This document shows, one piece after another, positions 28,981-37,230 of a stretch of 56,569 bases of DNA. Made by a program: the position numbers and the translations under genes. Location: assembly GCF_000158955.1 (NCBI RefSeq), contig NZ_GG657757.1:2053159-2109727 (forward strand), in the 5' to 3' direction. Each line of letters opens with the position of its first letter. Within the stretch, counting starts at the first letter, position 1. The notes below the pieces were generated by a model. That model ran no database searches. It was not told the DNA's origin and was given only the letters and a program-made list of their open reading frames with translations. Origin of the DNA: Streptomyces viridochromogenes DSM 40736. Lineage in GTDB: Bacteria > Actinomycetota > Actinomycetes > Streptomycetales > Streptomycetaceae.

Positions 28981-29762
28981 GTACGGCACCGCAGCTGGTG
29001 GTCCACCGCGACAAGGAGCTGATGGCTCAGGCCGCGGCGGCCCGGCTGATCACCAGGATCGTGGACGCACAGGCCTCCCGGGGCTCGGCGTCCGTGGTCC
29101 TGACGGGTGGGCGCAACGGCAACGGCCTGCTGGCCGCGCTGGCGGCCGCCCCGGCTCGGGACGCCGTCGACTGGGCCCGGCTGGACCTCTGGTGGGGCGA
29201 CGAGCGTTTCCTCCCCGAGGGCGACCCGGAGCGCAACGTCACGCAGGCGCGGGAGGCTCTGCTGGACTCGGTGCCGCTCGATCCGAAGCGGGTGCACGCG
29301 ATGCCGGCGTCGGACGGTCCCCACGGTGACGACGTGGACGCGGCGGCCGCCGCGTACGCGGAGGAGCTGGCGGGGGCGGCGGGCCCGGAGAACCACGGGC
29401 CCGTGCCGACGTTCGACGTCCTGATGCTCGGGGTCGGGCCGGACACGCATGTCGCCTCGCTGTTCCCGGAGTTGCCGGCGGTGCGCGAGACGGACCGTAC
29501 GGTCGTCGGTGTCCACGGTGCGCCGAAGCCGCCCCCTACCCGGGTGACGCTGACGCTGCCGGCGATCCGCGCGGCCCGTGAGGTGTGGTTGCTGGCCGCG
29601 GGTGAGGACAAGGCCCAGGCGGTGGCGATCGCGCTCTCGGGAGCGGGTGAGGTGCAGGCTCCGGCGGCGGGCGCGTACGGGCGCAGCCGGACGCTGTGGC
29701 TGCTGGACGGGGCGGCGGCCTCACAACTGCCGCGATCGATGTACCCACCGGCTTTGGCGTGA
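28977..29762 (+). CDS. pgl: 6-phosphogluconolactonase
   Basis: The 261-residue protein of the Pgl/DevB type has VVLTGGRNGNGLLAAL near 38-53, DLWWGDERFLPEGDPERN near 70-87 and the signature LMLGVGPDTHVASLFPELPAV. The usual GPDGHTAS reads GPDTHVAS here, keeping the catalytic His. It hydrolyses the Zwf product. It starts at GTG overlapping the opcA stop and ends the operon; a strong hairpin follows. Confidence 0.94.
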   Translation: MSTAPQLVVHRDKELMAQAAAARLITRIVDAQASRGSASVVLTGGRNGNGLLAALAAAPARDAVDWARLDLWWGDERFLPEGDPERNVTQAREALLDSVPLDPKRVHAMPASDGPHGDDVDAAAAAYAEELAGAAGPENHGPVPTFDVLMLGVGPDTHVASLFPELPAVRETDRTVVGVHGAPKPPPTRVTLTLPAIRAAREVWLLAAGEDKAQAVAIALSGAGEVQAPAAGAYGRSRTLWLLDGAAASQLPRSMYPPALA

Positions 29763-29790
29763 CCTTCGCGCACGCCGAGCGGTCGCGTCA

Positions 29791-29837
29791 CCGGAGCGGC
29801 TGGAGCCCCTGACCGCAGGGGCCTCCGGCCGCTCCGG
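29791..29837 (+). terminator. Long hairpin terminating the pentose phosphate operon
   Basis: CCGGAGCGGC (29791-29800) pairs perfectly with GCCGCTCCGG (29828-29837), and an inner GCCCCTG/CAGGGGC pairing extends the structure. CGTTTT follows on the plus strand. A second small hairpin, GCGGGAG/CTCCCGC, is at 29852-29872. Confidence 0.85.
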
Positions 29838-29879
29838 CGTTTTCCGGACCCGCGGGAGGTCTCAACTCCCGCCCAGCAC

Positions 29880-29942
29880 GCGCGCGGTGAAGGCCGTCAG
29901 GTCGGCCCGGAGACGCTCCCGCGACACGTGCCCGTCCCACCG
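29880..29942 (-). pseudogene. Possible C-terminal gene remnant directly after the malG-like stop
   Basis: Immediately past the permease TAG (29945-29943), the same minus-strand frame reads WDGHVSRERLRADLTAFTAR then VLGGS and TGA. The composition and helix-like pattern are coding-like. It has no start of its own beyond an internal GTG, giving only 20 residues. It may be the tail of a gene cut away when the sugar block was inserted, or chance in high-GC DNA. Confidence 0.3.
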
Positions 29943-30782
29943 CTACTTGACCGACCCCGCCATCACACCCTGCACGAAGTGCTTCTGGAACGCGAAGAAC
30001 ACGACGACAGGGACGACCAGGGACAGGAACGCCCCCGGGGCCAGGACATCGATGTTGCTGCCGAACTGCCGGATCTGCGACTGGAGTTCCACCGTCAACG
30101 GCTGCGAGGAACTGTCCGCGAAGAGCAACGCCACCAGCATGTCGTTCCACACCCACAGGAACTGGAAGATGGCCAGGGAGGCGATCGCGGGCCTCCCCAC
30201 GGGCAGCACGAGCCGCGTGAAGATGCGCCACTCACTGCCCCCGTCCATCCGCGCGGCCTCCAGCATCTCCTTGGGCATCTCGGAGAAGTAGTTCCGGAGC
30301 AGGAACACCGCGAACGGCAGGCCGTAGGCCACGTGGAACAGCACGACACCCGGGATCGTGCCGAACAGCCCCAACTGCCCGAAGAGCTTGGCGACGGGCA
30401 GCAGCCCGATCTGCACGGGCACCACCAGCAGCGCGACCACCAGGAGGAAGATCGCCTCGCGCCCGGGGAAGTCCAGCCATGCGAAGGCATAGCCCGCGAG
30501 CGCCGCGATCACCACGACCAGCACCGTCGTCGGTACCGATATCAGCACCGTGTTCCAGAACGCCTGCGTGATCCCGGAGTTCCCCAGCAGCTCCGAGTAG
30601 TTGTCGAAGGACAGCTGCCCGGGGCTGGAGAACACCGTCCACCAGCCGCCCTCCGCCGTGTCCTCGGCGGACCGCAGCGAGGAGAGGAACAGCCCTGCCA
30701 GCGGCGTCATCCACACCAGGCCGACCACCACGAGGAAGGCCTGGACGACCCCGTTGCCCAATCCGCGGCGGACCGCGTTCAT
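29943..30782 (-). CDS. Carbohydrate ABC transporter permease (MalG-like)
   Basis: The 279-residue product has six transmembrane helices and the permease EAA loop (MPKEMLEAARMDGGSEWRIFTRLVLPVGRP) that docks on the ATPase. Its ATG overlaps the malF-like stop (ATGA). The operon has no ATPase, so it must use a shared one encoded elsewhere, as Streptomyces MsiK does for many sugar importers. Given the adjacent alpha-glucosidase, the substrate is probably an alpha-glucoside. Confidence 0.9.
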   Translation of the reverse strand: MNAVRRGLGNGVVQAFLVVVGLVWMTPLAGLFLSSLRSAEDTAEGGWWTVFSSPGQLSFDNYSELLGNSGITQAFWNTVLISVPTTVLVVVIAALAGYAFAWLDFPGREAIFLLVVALLVVPVQIGLLPVAKLFGQLGLFGTIPGVVLFHVAYGLPFAVFLLRNYFSEMPKEMLEAARMDGGSEWRIFTRLVLPVGRPAIASLAIFQFLWVWNDMLVALLFADSSSQPLTVELQSQIRQFGSNIDVLAPGAFLSLVVPVVVFFAFQKHFVQGVMAGSVK

Positions 30783-32140
30783 CGCTGACTCCTTCGGAAA
30801 CGGCGGACGTTGAACACCATGGCCGGGACGACCAGCAGCAGGAGCAGCACACCGAGCGCGCTGCCGAGGCCCTGGTTGTTGCCGCCGCCGAACGACACCA
30901 GCCACATCTGCGTCGCGAGCACGGTCGCGTCCTCCTGCACCGGCCCGGGCGCGATGATGTAGACGAGGTCGAAGACCTTCATGACGTTGATCACCAAGGT
31001 CACGAAGACGACCGTCAGTACCGGTGCCAGCAGCGGCACCGTGATCCGCCGGAAGATCTGCCACTCGTTCGCGCCGTCCATCCGCGCGGCCTCCAGCGCG
31101 TCCCGCGGCAGCGTCGACAGCCCTGCCCCGATCAGCACCATGGCGAAGCCGGTCCAGATCCACAGGTAGGCGCCGATGATCGCCGGGGTGACGAGCGCCG
31201 GTCCGAGCCAGGAGACGCCCTCGTAGGGCGGCGCGAAGTTGGACGACGGCAACCGCACGGCGTAGGAGCCCGGTTCGAGGCCCTCGAAGCGGAAGGAGCC
31301 GTCGGACGCGGTGGTCGCCGTGGCGACCGCCTTGCCGTCGCGCACCGCCTCGACCTTCATCTCCGGCAGTCCGCTCTCCTTCCGGTCGACCTTGCCCTGC
31401 TCCCCTCCCCCACCGGGGGTGAAGTCCAGGTAGACCACGCCGCGCAGCTCGTCCGGGGCGGCCTGCTGTCCCGCCGCCGCGAACGCGGGCTTCGTGCCGC
31501 CCGGCAGGTCGTCGGGCAGCACCCCCACCAGGCCGAGCGCCACCGCGTTCCCCGGCGACACGCTCTGGCTGGTGCGGTACGACCCGTCCTTCGCCTTCGT
31601 CAGTCCCTGCCCGTCACGCGCCCGGGCCGTCGGGTAGGACGACGAGCCCTCGAACGCGTCGTGGACGGAGACCACCGCGGCGTTGAGCACGCCCTTGTCG
31701 GGGTCCTCGTCGTAGGCGAGCCGGAAGATGATGCCGGCGGCGAGGAAGGAGACCGCCATCGGCATGAAGAGGAGCAGCTTGAAGGCCGTGGCCCAGCGGA
31801 CCTTCTCGACCAGCACGGCGAGGATCAGCCCGAGGCCGGTCAGCAGCGCCGGTGCCACGACGACCCAGATGGCCGTGTTGCGCACGGCGTTGAGGGTCGC
31901 CGGGTCGCGGAACATCTCGGCGTAGTTGTCGCCGCCCACGAAGGTCGTTCCGGAGGCGTCGAAGAAGCTGCGGCCGATGCTGAACAGCACGGGGTAGACG
32001 ACGAGCGCGCCGAGCAGCAGCAGCGCGGGCAGCACGAACAGCAGGGCGACGACCTTCCCGCGCCGGCGCAGGCGCCGGGTGCGGTCGGCGACCGTGCCGG
32101 GCGGCGGGGGGCTCGTCTCTTTCACGAGGGTCGCTGTCAT
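30779..32140 (-). CDS. Carbohydrate ABC transporter permease (MalF-like) with Ig-like insert
   Basis: At 453 residues this is about 150 longer than typical actinobacterial MalF-type permeases. TM helices are near 30-58, 88-112, 118-145 and 312-340 and beyond. The EAA loop is LPRDALEAARMDGANEWQIFRRITVPLL. The extra segment, about 146-312, is extracytoplasmic and contains a Cna-B/SdrD-like fold: RGVVYLDFTPGGGG, LPEMKVEAVRDGKAVATATTASDGSFRFEGLEPGSYAVRLP. E. coli MalF carries an unrelated Ig-like P2 loop at the equivalent place that contacts the binding protein, so a similar role is plausible. Confidence 0.88.
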   Translation of the reverse strand: MTATLVKETSPPPPGTVADRTRRLRRRGKVVALLFVLPALLLLGALVVYPVLFSIGRSFFDASGTTFVGGDNYAEMFRDPATLNAVRNTAIWVVVAPALLTGLGLILAVLVEKVRWATAFKLLLFMPMAVSFLAAGIIFRLAYDEDPDKGVLNAAVVSVHDAFEGSSSYPTARARDGQGLTKAKDGSYRTSQSVSPGNAVALGLVGVLPDDLPGGTKPAFAAAGQQAAPDELRGVVYLDFTPGGGGEQGKVDRKESGLPEMKVEAVRDGKAVATATTASDGSFRFEGLEPGSYAVRLPSSNFAPPYEGVSWLGPALVTPAIIGAYLWIWTGFAMVLIGAGLSTLPRDALEAARMDGANEWQIFRRITVPLLAPVLTVVFVTLVINVMKVFDLVYIIAPGPVQEDATVLATQMWLVSFGGGNNQGLGSALGVLLLLLVVPAMVFNVRRFRRSQR

Positions 32141-32146
32141 GACGTA

Positions 32147-33472
32147 TCAGTCCTGGTACGCCTTGGCCGCCGCGGCCTCCAGCTTCGCCGCGGTGCCCTT
32201 CGGGTCGGACGGGTCGCGCAGGAAGTCCTGGAGCAGCTTCCACTCGCCGGTGCCCTTCGTGCCGCCGAAGGCCGCGGGCGCCTGGTCGGACATGTCGAAG
32301 CGGACCGTGTCCCCGGCCTTCACGAGGGACTTGGCGGTGGCGCGGGTGACGTCGTCGCCGTACTTGGCGAGGTCGAGTTCCTTGTTCGGGGAGAGGAAGC
32401 CGCCGGCCTCGGCCCACACGGCCGCGGCCTCGGGGGTGGCCAGGTACTCCAGGAGGGCCTGGGCGGCCTTCTGGTTCTTGCCGTCCTTGAGGACGACGGC
32501 CGCGTCACCGCCGCTGACCACGGGGGCCTCGCCGCCGGCGACCGCCGGGAACGGGAAGAAGTTCGCGTCCTTCCCGACCGTCTTGCCGAACTGGTCCTTG
32601 GCGACGCCGGCGACGAAGTCGCCCTCGTAGACCATGCCGGCCTCGGGCTCGGGTCCGAAGACCTTCTCCACCGAGCCGGGGAAGTCGGTGTTCAGGGCGC
32701 CCTTCTGGCCGCCCGCGATGAGCTGCTTGTCCTTGAAGAGCTTGCCGAGCGTGGTGAGGGCCTCGACGACCGACGCGTCGGTCCACTTCAGCTTGTGGGC
32801 GGCGAGGGCGTCGTACTTCTCGGGTCCGGCCTGGGAGAGGTAGACGTTCTCGAACCAGTCGGTGAGGGTCCAGCCGTCCTGCCCGGCGACGGAGAACGCG
32901 GCGAGCCCGGAGTCGGACACGGTCTGCCCGGCCTTCAGCATCTCGTCGTACGACTTCGGCGGCTTGACGCCGGCCTGGGTGAGGGCGTCGGGGCTGTACC
33001 AGACGGTCGACTTGTGCGCGGCCTTGAAGTACAGGCCGTAGAGGGTGCCGTCGACGCTGCCGTACTTCTTCCACACGGGGGCGTACCCCGCGTCCACGGA
33101 CTGCTCGGTCTTCTTCGACAGCGGCTTCAGCCAGCCCTTGCCGGCGAACTGCTTGAGCACGCCGACCTGCGGGACCATCACGACGTCGGGGGCGTTGCCG
33201 CCCTCGATCTTGCTGCCGACGACGGTGGAGACGTTGTCGCCGGTGGACGTGAACTGCGTCTTGGCGCCGGTCTTCTCGGTGAAGGCGTCCAGCACCTTCT
33301 GGAAGTTCTTCTGCTCGGTGCCGGACCAGACGCCGGCCACGGTGACCGTCTTGCCGCTGAGCGCCTTGTCGCCGCCGCCGGCCGAGACGGGGCCGCCGCC
33401 GCAGGCGGTCGCGCCGAGTGCCAGGACGAGGGCGGTGCAGCCGGTGAGCAGGGTGGTACGTCGTCGCATCAT
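32147..33472 (-). CDS. Sugar-binding lipoprotein of the ABC importer
   Basis: The 441-residue family 1 extracellular solute-binding protein has signal peptide MMRRRTTLLTGCTALVLALG and lipobox ATAC, with Cys at about 24. The mature part starts with a Gly-rich linker, then TVTVAGVWSGTEQKNFQKVLDAFTEKTG and later GDFVAGVAKDQFGK, EALLEYLATPEAAAVWAEAGGFLSP-like elements. SD AAGGGA lies eight bases before the first of two ATGs. It sits between the glucosidase and malF-like genes and delivers sugar to them. Confidence 0.92.
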   Translation of the reverse strand: MMRRRTTLLTGCTALVLALGATACGGGPVSAGGGDKALSGKTVTVAGVWSGTEQKNFQKVLDAFTEKTGAKTQFTSTGDNVSTVVGSKIEGGNAPDVVMVPQVGVLKQFAGKGWLKPLSKKTEQSVDAGYAPVWKKYGSVDGTLYGLYFKAAHKSTVWYSPDALTQAGVKPPKSYDEMLKAGQTVSDSGLAAFSVAGQDGWTLTDWFENVYLSQAGPEKYDALAAHKLKWTDASVVEALTTLGKLFKDKQLIAGGQKGALNTDFPGSVEKVFGPEPEAGMVYEGDFVAGVAKDQFGKTVGKDANFFPFPAVAGGEAPVVSGGDAAVVLKDGKNQKAAQALLEYLATPEAAAVWAEAGGFLSPNKELDLAKYGDDVTRATAKSLVKAGDTVRFDMSDQAPAAFGGTKGTGEWKLLQDFLRDPSDPKGTAAKLEAAAAKAYQD

Positions 33473-33509
33473 CGTTGATGTCCCTTCGGGGAGTTGACTT
33501 GCGGGGAGT

Positions 33510-35168
33510 TCAGGAACTGATCCACCAGGCGGCCGTGGAGCCGGGCAGTACCCCGGCGGGGCAGGGGCCGCTGGCGAGCAGGGGGGTGCCGGAGACCGGC
33601 GCGGGTGTGGGGGCCGTGCCGAAGTTGACGGCGCACACCAGGTCGTCGCCGCGGGCGAAGGCCAGGACGCCGGGCGGGGCGTCCAGCCAGCGCAGCGTGC
33701 CCTCGCCCAACTGGGGGAGGGTGCTACGCAGTTGGAGGCCGTCGCGGTACAGGTGCCAGAAGGAGCGGGTGTCGGCGAGGGCGCGGTCGGTGGCGTACTC
33801 GGCGAAGTACTCGGGCTGTGGCAGCCACGGCTTGGCGCTCTCCGCACCGGGGGTGAAGCCGAACGGCGACGCCTGCCCCGACCAGGGCAGCGGCACGCGG
33901 CACCCGTCGCGGATGCGGGCCCGGCTGCCGGTGCGGTGGAAGATCGGGTCGGTGAGCACGTCGTCGGGCAGGTCCACGACCTCGGGCAGGCCGAGCTCCT
34001 CGCCCTGGTAGATGTAGGCGGCTCCGGGCAGGGCCAGCATCAGCAGAGCGGCGGCGCGGGCACGGGCGGCGCCCAGTCCACTGCCCTCGGTGGCCGGTTC
34101 GCCGTAGCGCGTGACGGTGCGGACCTGGTCGTGGTTGTTGAGGACCCACGTGACCGTCGAGCCGGTCCCGGCGATGTCCTGCATGGCCTCCGAGATGACC
34201 TTCCGGAAGGCGTCGGGGTCCCAGGGGGCGCTGAGCAGGTCGAAGAAGAAGGCCTGGTGGAGCTCGTCCGGGCGGACGTACCGCGCGTGCTCGCGGGCGG
34301 TCGGGACGGAGACCTCGCCGACGAGCAGGCGTTCGCCGCCGTCGCGCTCGGTGTACTCCTCGCATATGGAGCGCCAGCGCCGCCACACGTCGTGCACCTC
34401 GGGCTGGTTCCAGGCGAGCGGGTTGACCGAGTCGCGGGTGCGGGCGTCGGCCTCCGGGTCGTCGGAGTCGGGCAGTTCCGGGTGCTTGAAGAGCCCGGCG
34501 GCGACGTCGATGCGGAAGCCGTCGACACCCCGGTCCAGCCAGAACCGCAGCACCCGGTCGAACTCGGCGACGACCTCCGGGTCACGCCAGTTCCAGTCGG
34601 GCTGCTCGGGCGTGAACATGTGCAGGTACCACTGGCCGGGTCGCCCGTCCGCCTCGGTCACCCGGCTCCACGCCGGTCCTCCGAACATCGCGTGCCAGTT
34701 GTTGGGCGGCTCGTCACCGTCCGGGCCGCGGCCGTCGGCGAAGTGGAAGCGGGCGCGGGCCTCGCTGCCGGGAGCCGCGGCGAGAGCCTCGCGGAACCAG
34801 GGGTGCTCGCTGGAGCAGTGGTTCGGGACGATGTCGAGCAGCACCTTGACGCCGAGCCGGCGCGCGGCGCCCACGAGCAGGTCGAACTCGGCGAGGTCGC
34901 CGAAGAGCGGGTCGACGTCGCAGTAGTCGGCCACGTCGTAGCCGTGGTCGTGCTGCGGCGAGGGATAGAAGGGGCTCAGCCAGATCCCGTCGACGCCGAG
35001 CTTCTTCAGGTAGGGCAGTCCGGCCCGGACGCCGGCGAGATCGCCGATGCCGTCGCCGGTGCTGTCCAGGAAGCTGCGGACGTACACCTGATAGATCACT
35101 GCGTCACGCCACCAGTGGTGCCTGTTCAACCCATCGACCTGTCTCTGAGGAGGGCAGCGGTTATGCAT
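33510..35168 (-). CDS. Alpha-glucosidase (glycoside hydrolase family 13)
   Basis: The 552-residue, apparently cytoplasmic enzyme has HHWWRDAVIYQVYVRSF, GVDGIWLSPFYPSP, DIVPNH, catalytic nucleophile Asp221 in DGFRIDVAAG, acid/base Glu285 in LLVGEVS and Asp347 in LNNHDQ. It hydrolyses alpha-glucosides after uptake. It is the first gene of the uptake operon rather than the last. The start is uncertain: ATG 35168 fits a leaderless mRNA, while TTG 35129 also precedes the conserved part. No signal peptide is visible. Confidence 0.9.
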   Translation of the reverse strand: MHNRCPPQRQVDGLNRHHWWRDAVIYQVYVRSFLDSTGDGIGDLAGVRAGLPYLKKLGVDGIWLSPFYPSPQHDHGYDVADYCDVDPLFGDLAEFDLLVGAARRLGVKVLLDIVPNHCSSEHPWFREALAAAPGSEARARFHFADGRGPDGDEPPNNWHAMFGGPAWSRVTEADGRPGQWYLHMFTPEQPDWNWRDPEVVAEFDRVLRFWLDRGVDGFRIDVAAGLFKHPELPDSDDPEADARTRDSVNPLAWNQPEVHDVWRRWRSICEEYTERDGGERLLVGEVSVPTAREHARYVRPDELHQAFFFDLLSAPWDPDAFRKVISEAMQDIAGTGSTVTWVLNNHDQVRTVTRYGEPATEGSGLGAARARAAALLMLALPGAAYIYQGEELGLPEVVDLPDDVLTDPIFHRTGSRARIRDGCRVPLPWSGQASPFGFTPGAESAKPWLPQPEYFAEYATDRALADTRSFWHLYRDGLQLRSTLPQLGEGTLRWLDAPPGVLAFARGDDLVCAVNFGTAPTPAPVSGTPLLASGPCPAGVLPGSTAAWWISS

Positions 35169-35170
35169 GC

Positions 35171-35201
35171 ATGTTAAGTAGGCGTGTCGAGAGGGTGTCA
35201 A
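35171..35201 (-). promoter_or_regulatory. Promoter of the alpha-glucoside operon
   Basis: On the minus strand a consensus TTGACA (35201-35196) precedes two possible -10 boxes: TACTTA (35180-35175, 15-base spacer, leaderless ATG) and TAACAT (35176-35171, 19-base spacer). The overlapping ATGCATGCAT (35164-35173) is itself a palindrome. Confidence 0.5.
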
Positions 35202-35256
35202 TGAAAAGCACAGAGTCTCGTGGCAGGTTGGGTGCTGAAATACGGACTTACCGGGG

Positions 35257-35273
35257 CATCTCGCACCGAGATG
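35257..35273. promoter_or_regulatory. Palindrome CATCTCG-CAC-CGAGATG
   Basis: This perfect 7-3-7 inverted repeat lies between the orphan binding-protein gene and the GH13 promoter. It could be an operator or a weak terminator for the upstream gene; it lacks a U-run. Confidence 0.5.
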
Positions 35274-35283
35274 AGACGTCGGC

Positions 35284-35300
35284 GTTACTTAACAAGTAAC
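35284..35300. promoter_or_regulatory. Palindrome GTTACTT-AAC-AAGTAAC, candidate sugar-operon operator
   Basis: This perfect 7-3-7 inverted repeat is about 85 bases upstream of the GH13 -35 box and has its centre 27 bp from the previous palindrome. AT-rich in very GC-rich DNA, it is a good regulator site. GntR-family control of alpha-glucoside importers is known in Streptomyces; no such regulator gene is adjacent. Confidence 0.6.
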
Positions 35301-35320
35301 TAGAAGGATCTGTCGCAGAG

Positions 35321-36592
35321 CTAGCGACGGGAGACCGCGGCGAGCTCGCGCGCCAGCCGCCGCACCGCGGCCGAGGGCGTCTCGTGCCCCGCCATCGCGT
35401 CGTGCACGACCGCCTGCACGACCAGGCTGACCTGGTCGTAGCGCGGGCTCTTGGGGCGCGGCTCGGCGGAGAGCACGCTCTCGCGCAGGGTCGGCAGGTA
35501 GGGGAACCTGCGGATGAGCGCCGGGTCCTGGTAGAGATCGGCGCGTACGGGCGGCAGCGCGCCGCGCGTGAGGACCTGGCGCTGGACGTTCTCACCGGTG
35601 AGATAGGCGAGCAGACGGGCGGCCGAGTCGGGATGCCGGGTGTGGGTGCTGACGGCGAGATTGGAGCCGCCGAGGACGCTCTTCCCGGGCCCGTCCGGCC
35701 CCGGCAGCGGTACCGCGCCCACCTTCCCGGCGACCTTCGAGCCCTGCGCGGAGGCGCCGACGTACGCGTACGGCCAGTTCCGCAGGAAGAGCAGTCGGCC
35801 GTCCTGGAAGGCCTGCTTGGACTCCTCCTCCTTGTAGGTCAACGCTTCCTTCGGGATCCAGCCCTCGCGCACGCCGCGGGCCAGGAACCCGATGCCCTCG
35901 CGGGCCGCCGCCGAGTCGACGGTGACGCGCTCCCCCTCGTCGCCGAGGATCGAGCCGCCCGCCGAGTAGACGGCCTCGGCCGCGTTGACGGTGAGGCCCT
36001 CGTACGGCAGGAACTGCCCGGCGTAACCGTCGAGGCCGTGCTTCGGCGCGAGGGTCTTCGCGTACCGCTCCAGCTCCGCCCAGGTGCGCGGCGGCGGGAC
36101 GCCCTCCTCGGCGAGGACGTCCTTGCGGTAGAGGAGCAGGCCCGCGTTGGTGACGTACGGGACGGCGTAGAGCTGCCCGTCGTAGGTCGCCGTGTCCACG
36201 ACCGGCGGGAGGAAGCTCTTCAGGGGGAAGCGGTCGCGCGGCAGGGGCCGGATCCAGCCGGCCGCGGCGAACTCCGGGGTCCAGTTGACGTCGATGTTGA
36301 GCACGTCGAACCGGCTGCGGTCGCCGTCGCGCAGGTCGGTGACCATCTGCGCCTGGGTCTCGTCGGCCGAGTCGGGCAGCTCGACGAGGGTGACTTTCTC
36401 GCCGGGGTGGGTGCGGTTCCAGCCTTCCAGCAGGGGGCCGAGGTAGCCGGTGAGGTCTCCGGCGGTGGCGAGGGTGAGCGGGCCGCGGCCGCCCCGCGCG
36501 GGCTCGCCGGCCTCTGCTCCGGCGGCGACGTAGCCGGTCAGAACCACGATGAGAACGAGGAGGCCCCTACCCGCGGCATGGATCCACCGCAT
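35321..36592 (-). CDS. Orphan extracellular solute-binding protein without lipobox
   Basis: The 423-residue family 1 solute-binding protein starts at MRWIHAAGRG, with GGAGG five bases upstream. Its hydrophobic N-terminus (LLVLIVVLTGYVAAGAEAG) has no lipobox cysteine, so it is either secreted or membrane-anchored. Typical features are FDVLNIDVNWTPEFAAAGWIRPL, YAVPYVTNAGLLLYRKDVL and SVLGGSNLAVSTHTRHPDSAARLLAYLTGENVQ. No cognate permease is adjacent; downstream lies the separate GH13 operon, which has its own binding protein. It is divergent from padR with a palindromic operator between them. Confidence 0.85.
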   Translation of the reverse strand: MRWIHAAGRGLLVLIVVLTGYVAAGAEAGEPARGGRGPLTLATAGDLTGYLGPLLEGWNRTHPGEKVTLVELPDSADETQAQMVTDLRDGDRSRFDVLNIDVNWTPEFAAAGWIRPLPRDRFPLKSFLPPVVDTATYDGQLYAVPYVTNAGLLLYRKDVLAEEGVPPPRTWAELERYAKTLAPKHGLDGYAGQFLPYEGLTVNAAEAVYSAGGSILGDEGERVTVDSAAAREGIGFLARGVREGWIPKEALTYKEEESKQAFQDGRLLFLRNWPYAYVGASAQGSKVAGKVGAVPLPGPDGPGKSVLGGSNLAVSTHTRHPDSAARLLAYLTGENVQRQVLTRGALPPVRADLYQDPALIRRFPYLPTLRESVLSAEPRPKSPRYDQVSLVVQAVVHDAMAGHETPSAAVRRLARELAAVSRR

Positions 36593-36625
36593 AGGTTCCT
36601 CCCTGTACACCGGCGACGGGCACCC

Positions 36626-36663
36626 TTGCCCGGAATCCGAGGCCATGTATACCTGTTAGGTAT
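36626..36663 (+). promoter_or_regulatory. padR promoter overlapped by 15-bp palindrome
   Basis: TTGCCC (36626-36631) and TATACC (36648-36653, 16-base spacer) form a plausible promoter. ATACCT-GTT-AGGTAT (36649-36663) is a perfect 6-3-6 inverted repeat covering the -10 box, so PadR autorepression is likely. The orphan binding-protein gene starts 56 bases away on the other strand. Confidence 0.6.
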
Positions 36664-36714
36664 GGGCGATACTAGGGCCTGGAGCACATTGGACCGGACA
36701 GGAGGACTGCACGC

Positions 36715-37230
36715 GTGCGCCTGCCCCTCCTGGCACTCCTCGCCCGCGGCCCCGCCCACGGCTACGAGCTCAAGCAGGACCTTGAGCAACTGCTGGGCTC
36801 CGCGTACCCTCAGCCGAATGTCGGCCAGATCTATGTGACCCTCGGCCGCCTCGAGAAGTCGGGACTGATCGAGGGCGAGGACGTGACGCAGTCCAGCCGA
36901 CCCAACAAAAAGGTCTACCACCTCACCGAAGCCGGGCGCGAGGCGCTGCGCGTCTGGTTCGAGGAGCCCGAGGACGAGCCGCGGGTACGGGACGAGTTCT
37001 TCATGAAGCTGGCGCTCGCTCCGCAGACGGGGCTCGCCGACCAGATCTCCCTGATCAACCAGCAGCGGCGTCAGTACCTGAACACCATGCGGCAGCTGTC
37101 CCGGCTGGCCGCCGCCGAAGACCGCGACAACCGCATCGCCCACCTGCTGATAGAGGGCGCGATGCTGCACCTGCAAGCCGACCTCGACTGGCTGGAACGG
37201 TGCCAGGAAGAGCTGGAGGAGTCGGAGTGA
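36715..37230 (+). CDS. PadR-family transcriptional regulator
   Basis: The 171-residue protein has a winged helix at 1-75 (LPLLALLARGPAHGYELKQDLEQLL, VGQIYVTLGRLEKSGLIEGE, KKVYHLTEAGREAL) and a C-terminal helical dimerisation arm at 90-170. It starts at GTG with AGGAGG upstream. Its stop overlaps the ABC ATPase start (GTGA), forming the common Streptomyces cassette padR-ABC-FtsX, where PadR senses a compound that the transporter handles. Confidence 0.92.
   Translation: MRLPLLALLARGPAHGYELKQDLEQLLGSAYPQPNVGQIYVTLGRLEKSGLIEGEDVTQSSRPNKKVYHLTEAGREALRVWFEEPEDEPRVRDEFFMKLALAPQTGLADQISLINQQRRQYLNTMRQLSRLAAAEDRDNRIAHLLIEGAMLHLQADLDWLERCQEELEESE

Noticed and set aside
29943..31163. 406-codon version of the malG-like gene starting inside malF
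   Set aside because: The first 127 codons are out-of-frame malF sequence; the ATG at 30782 overlapping the malF stop gives the correct permease N-terminus.
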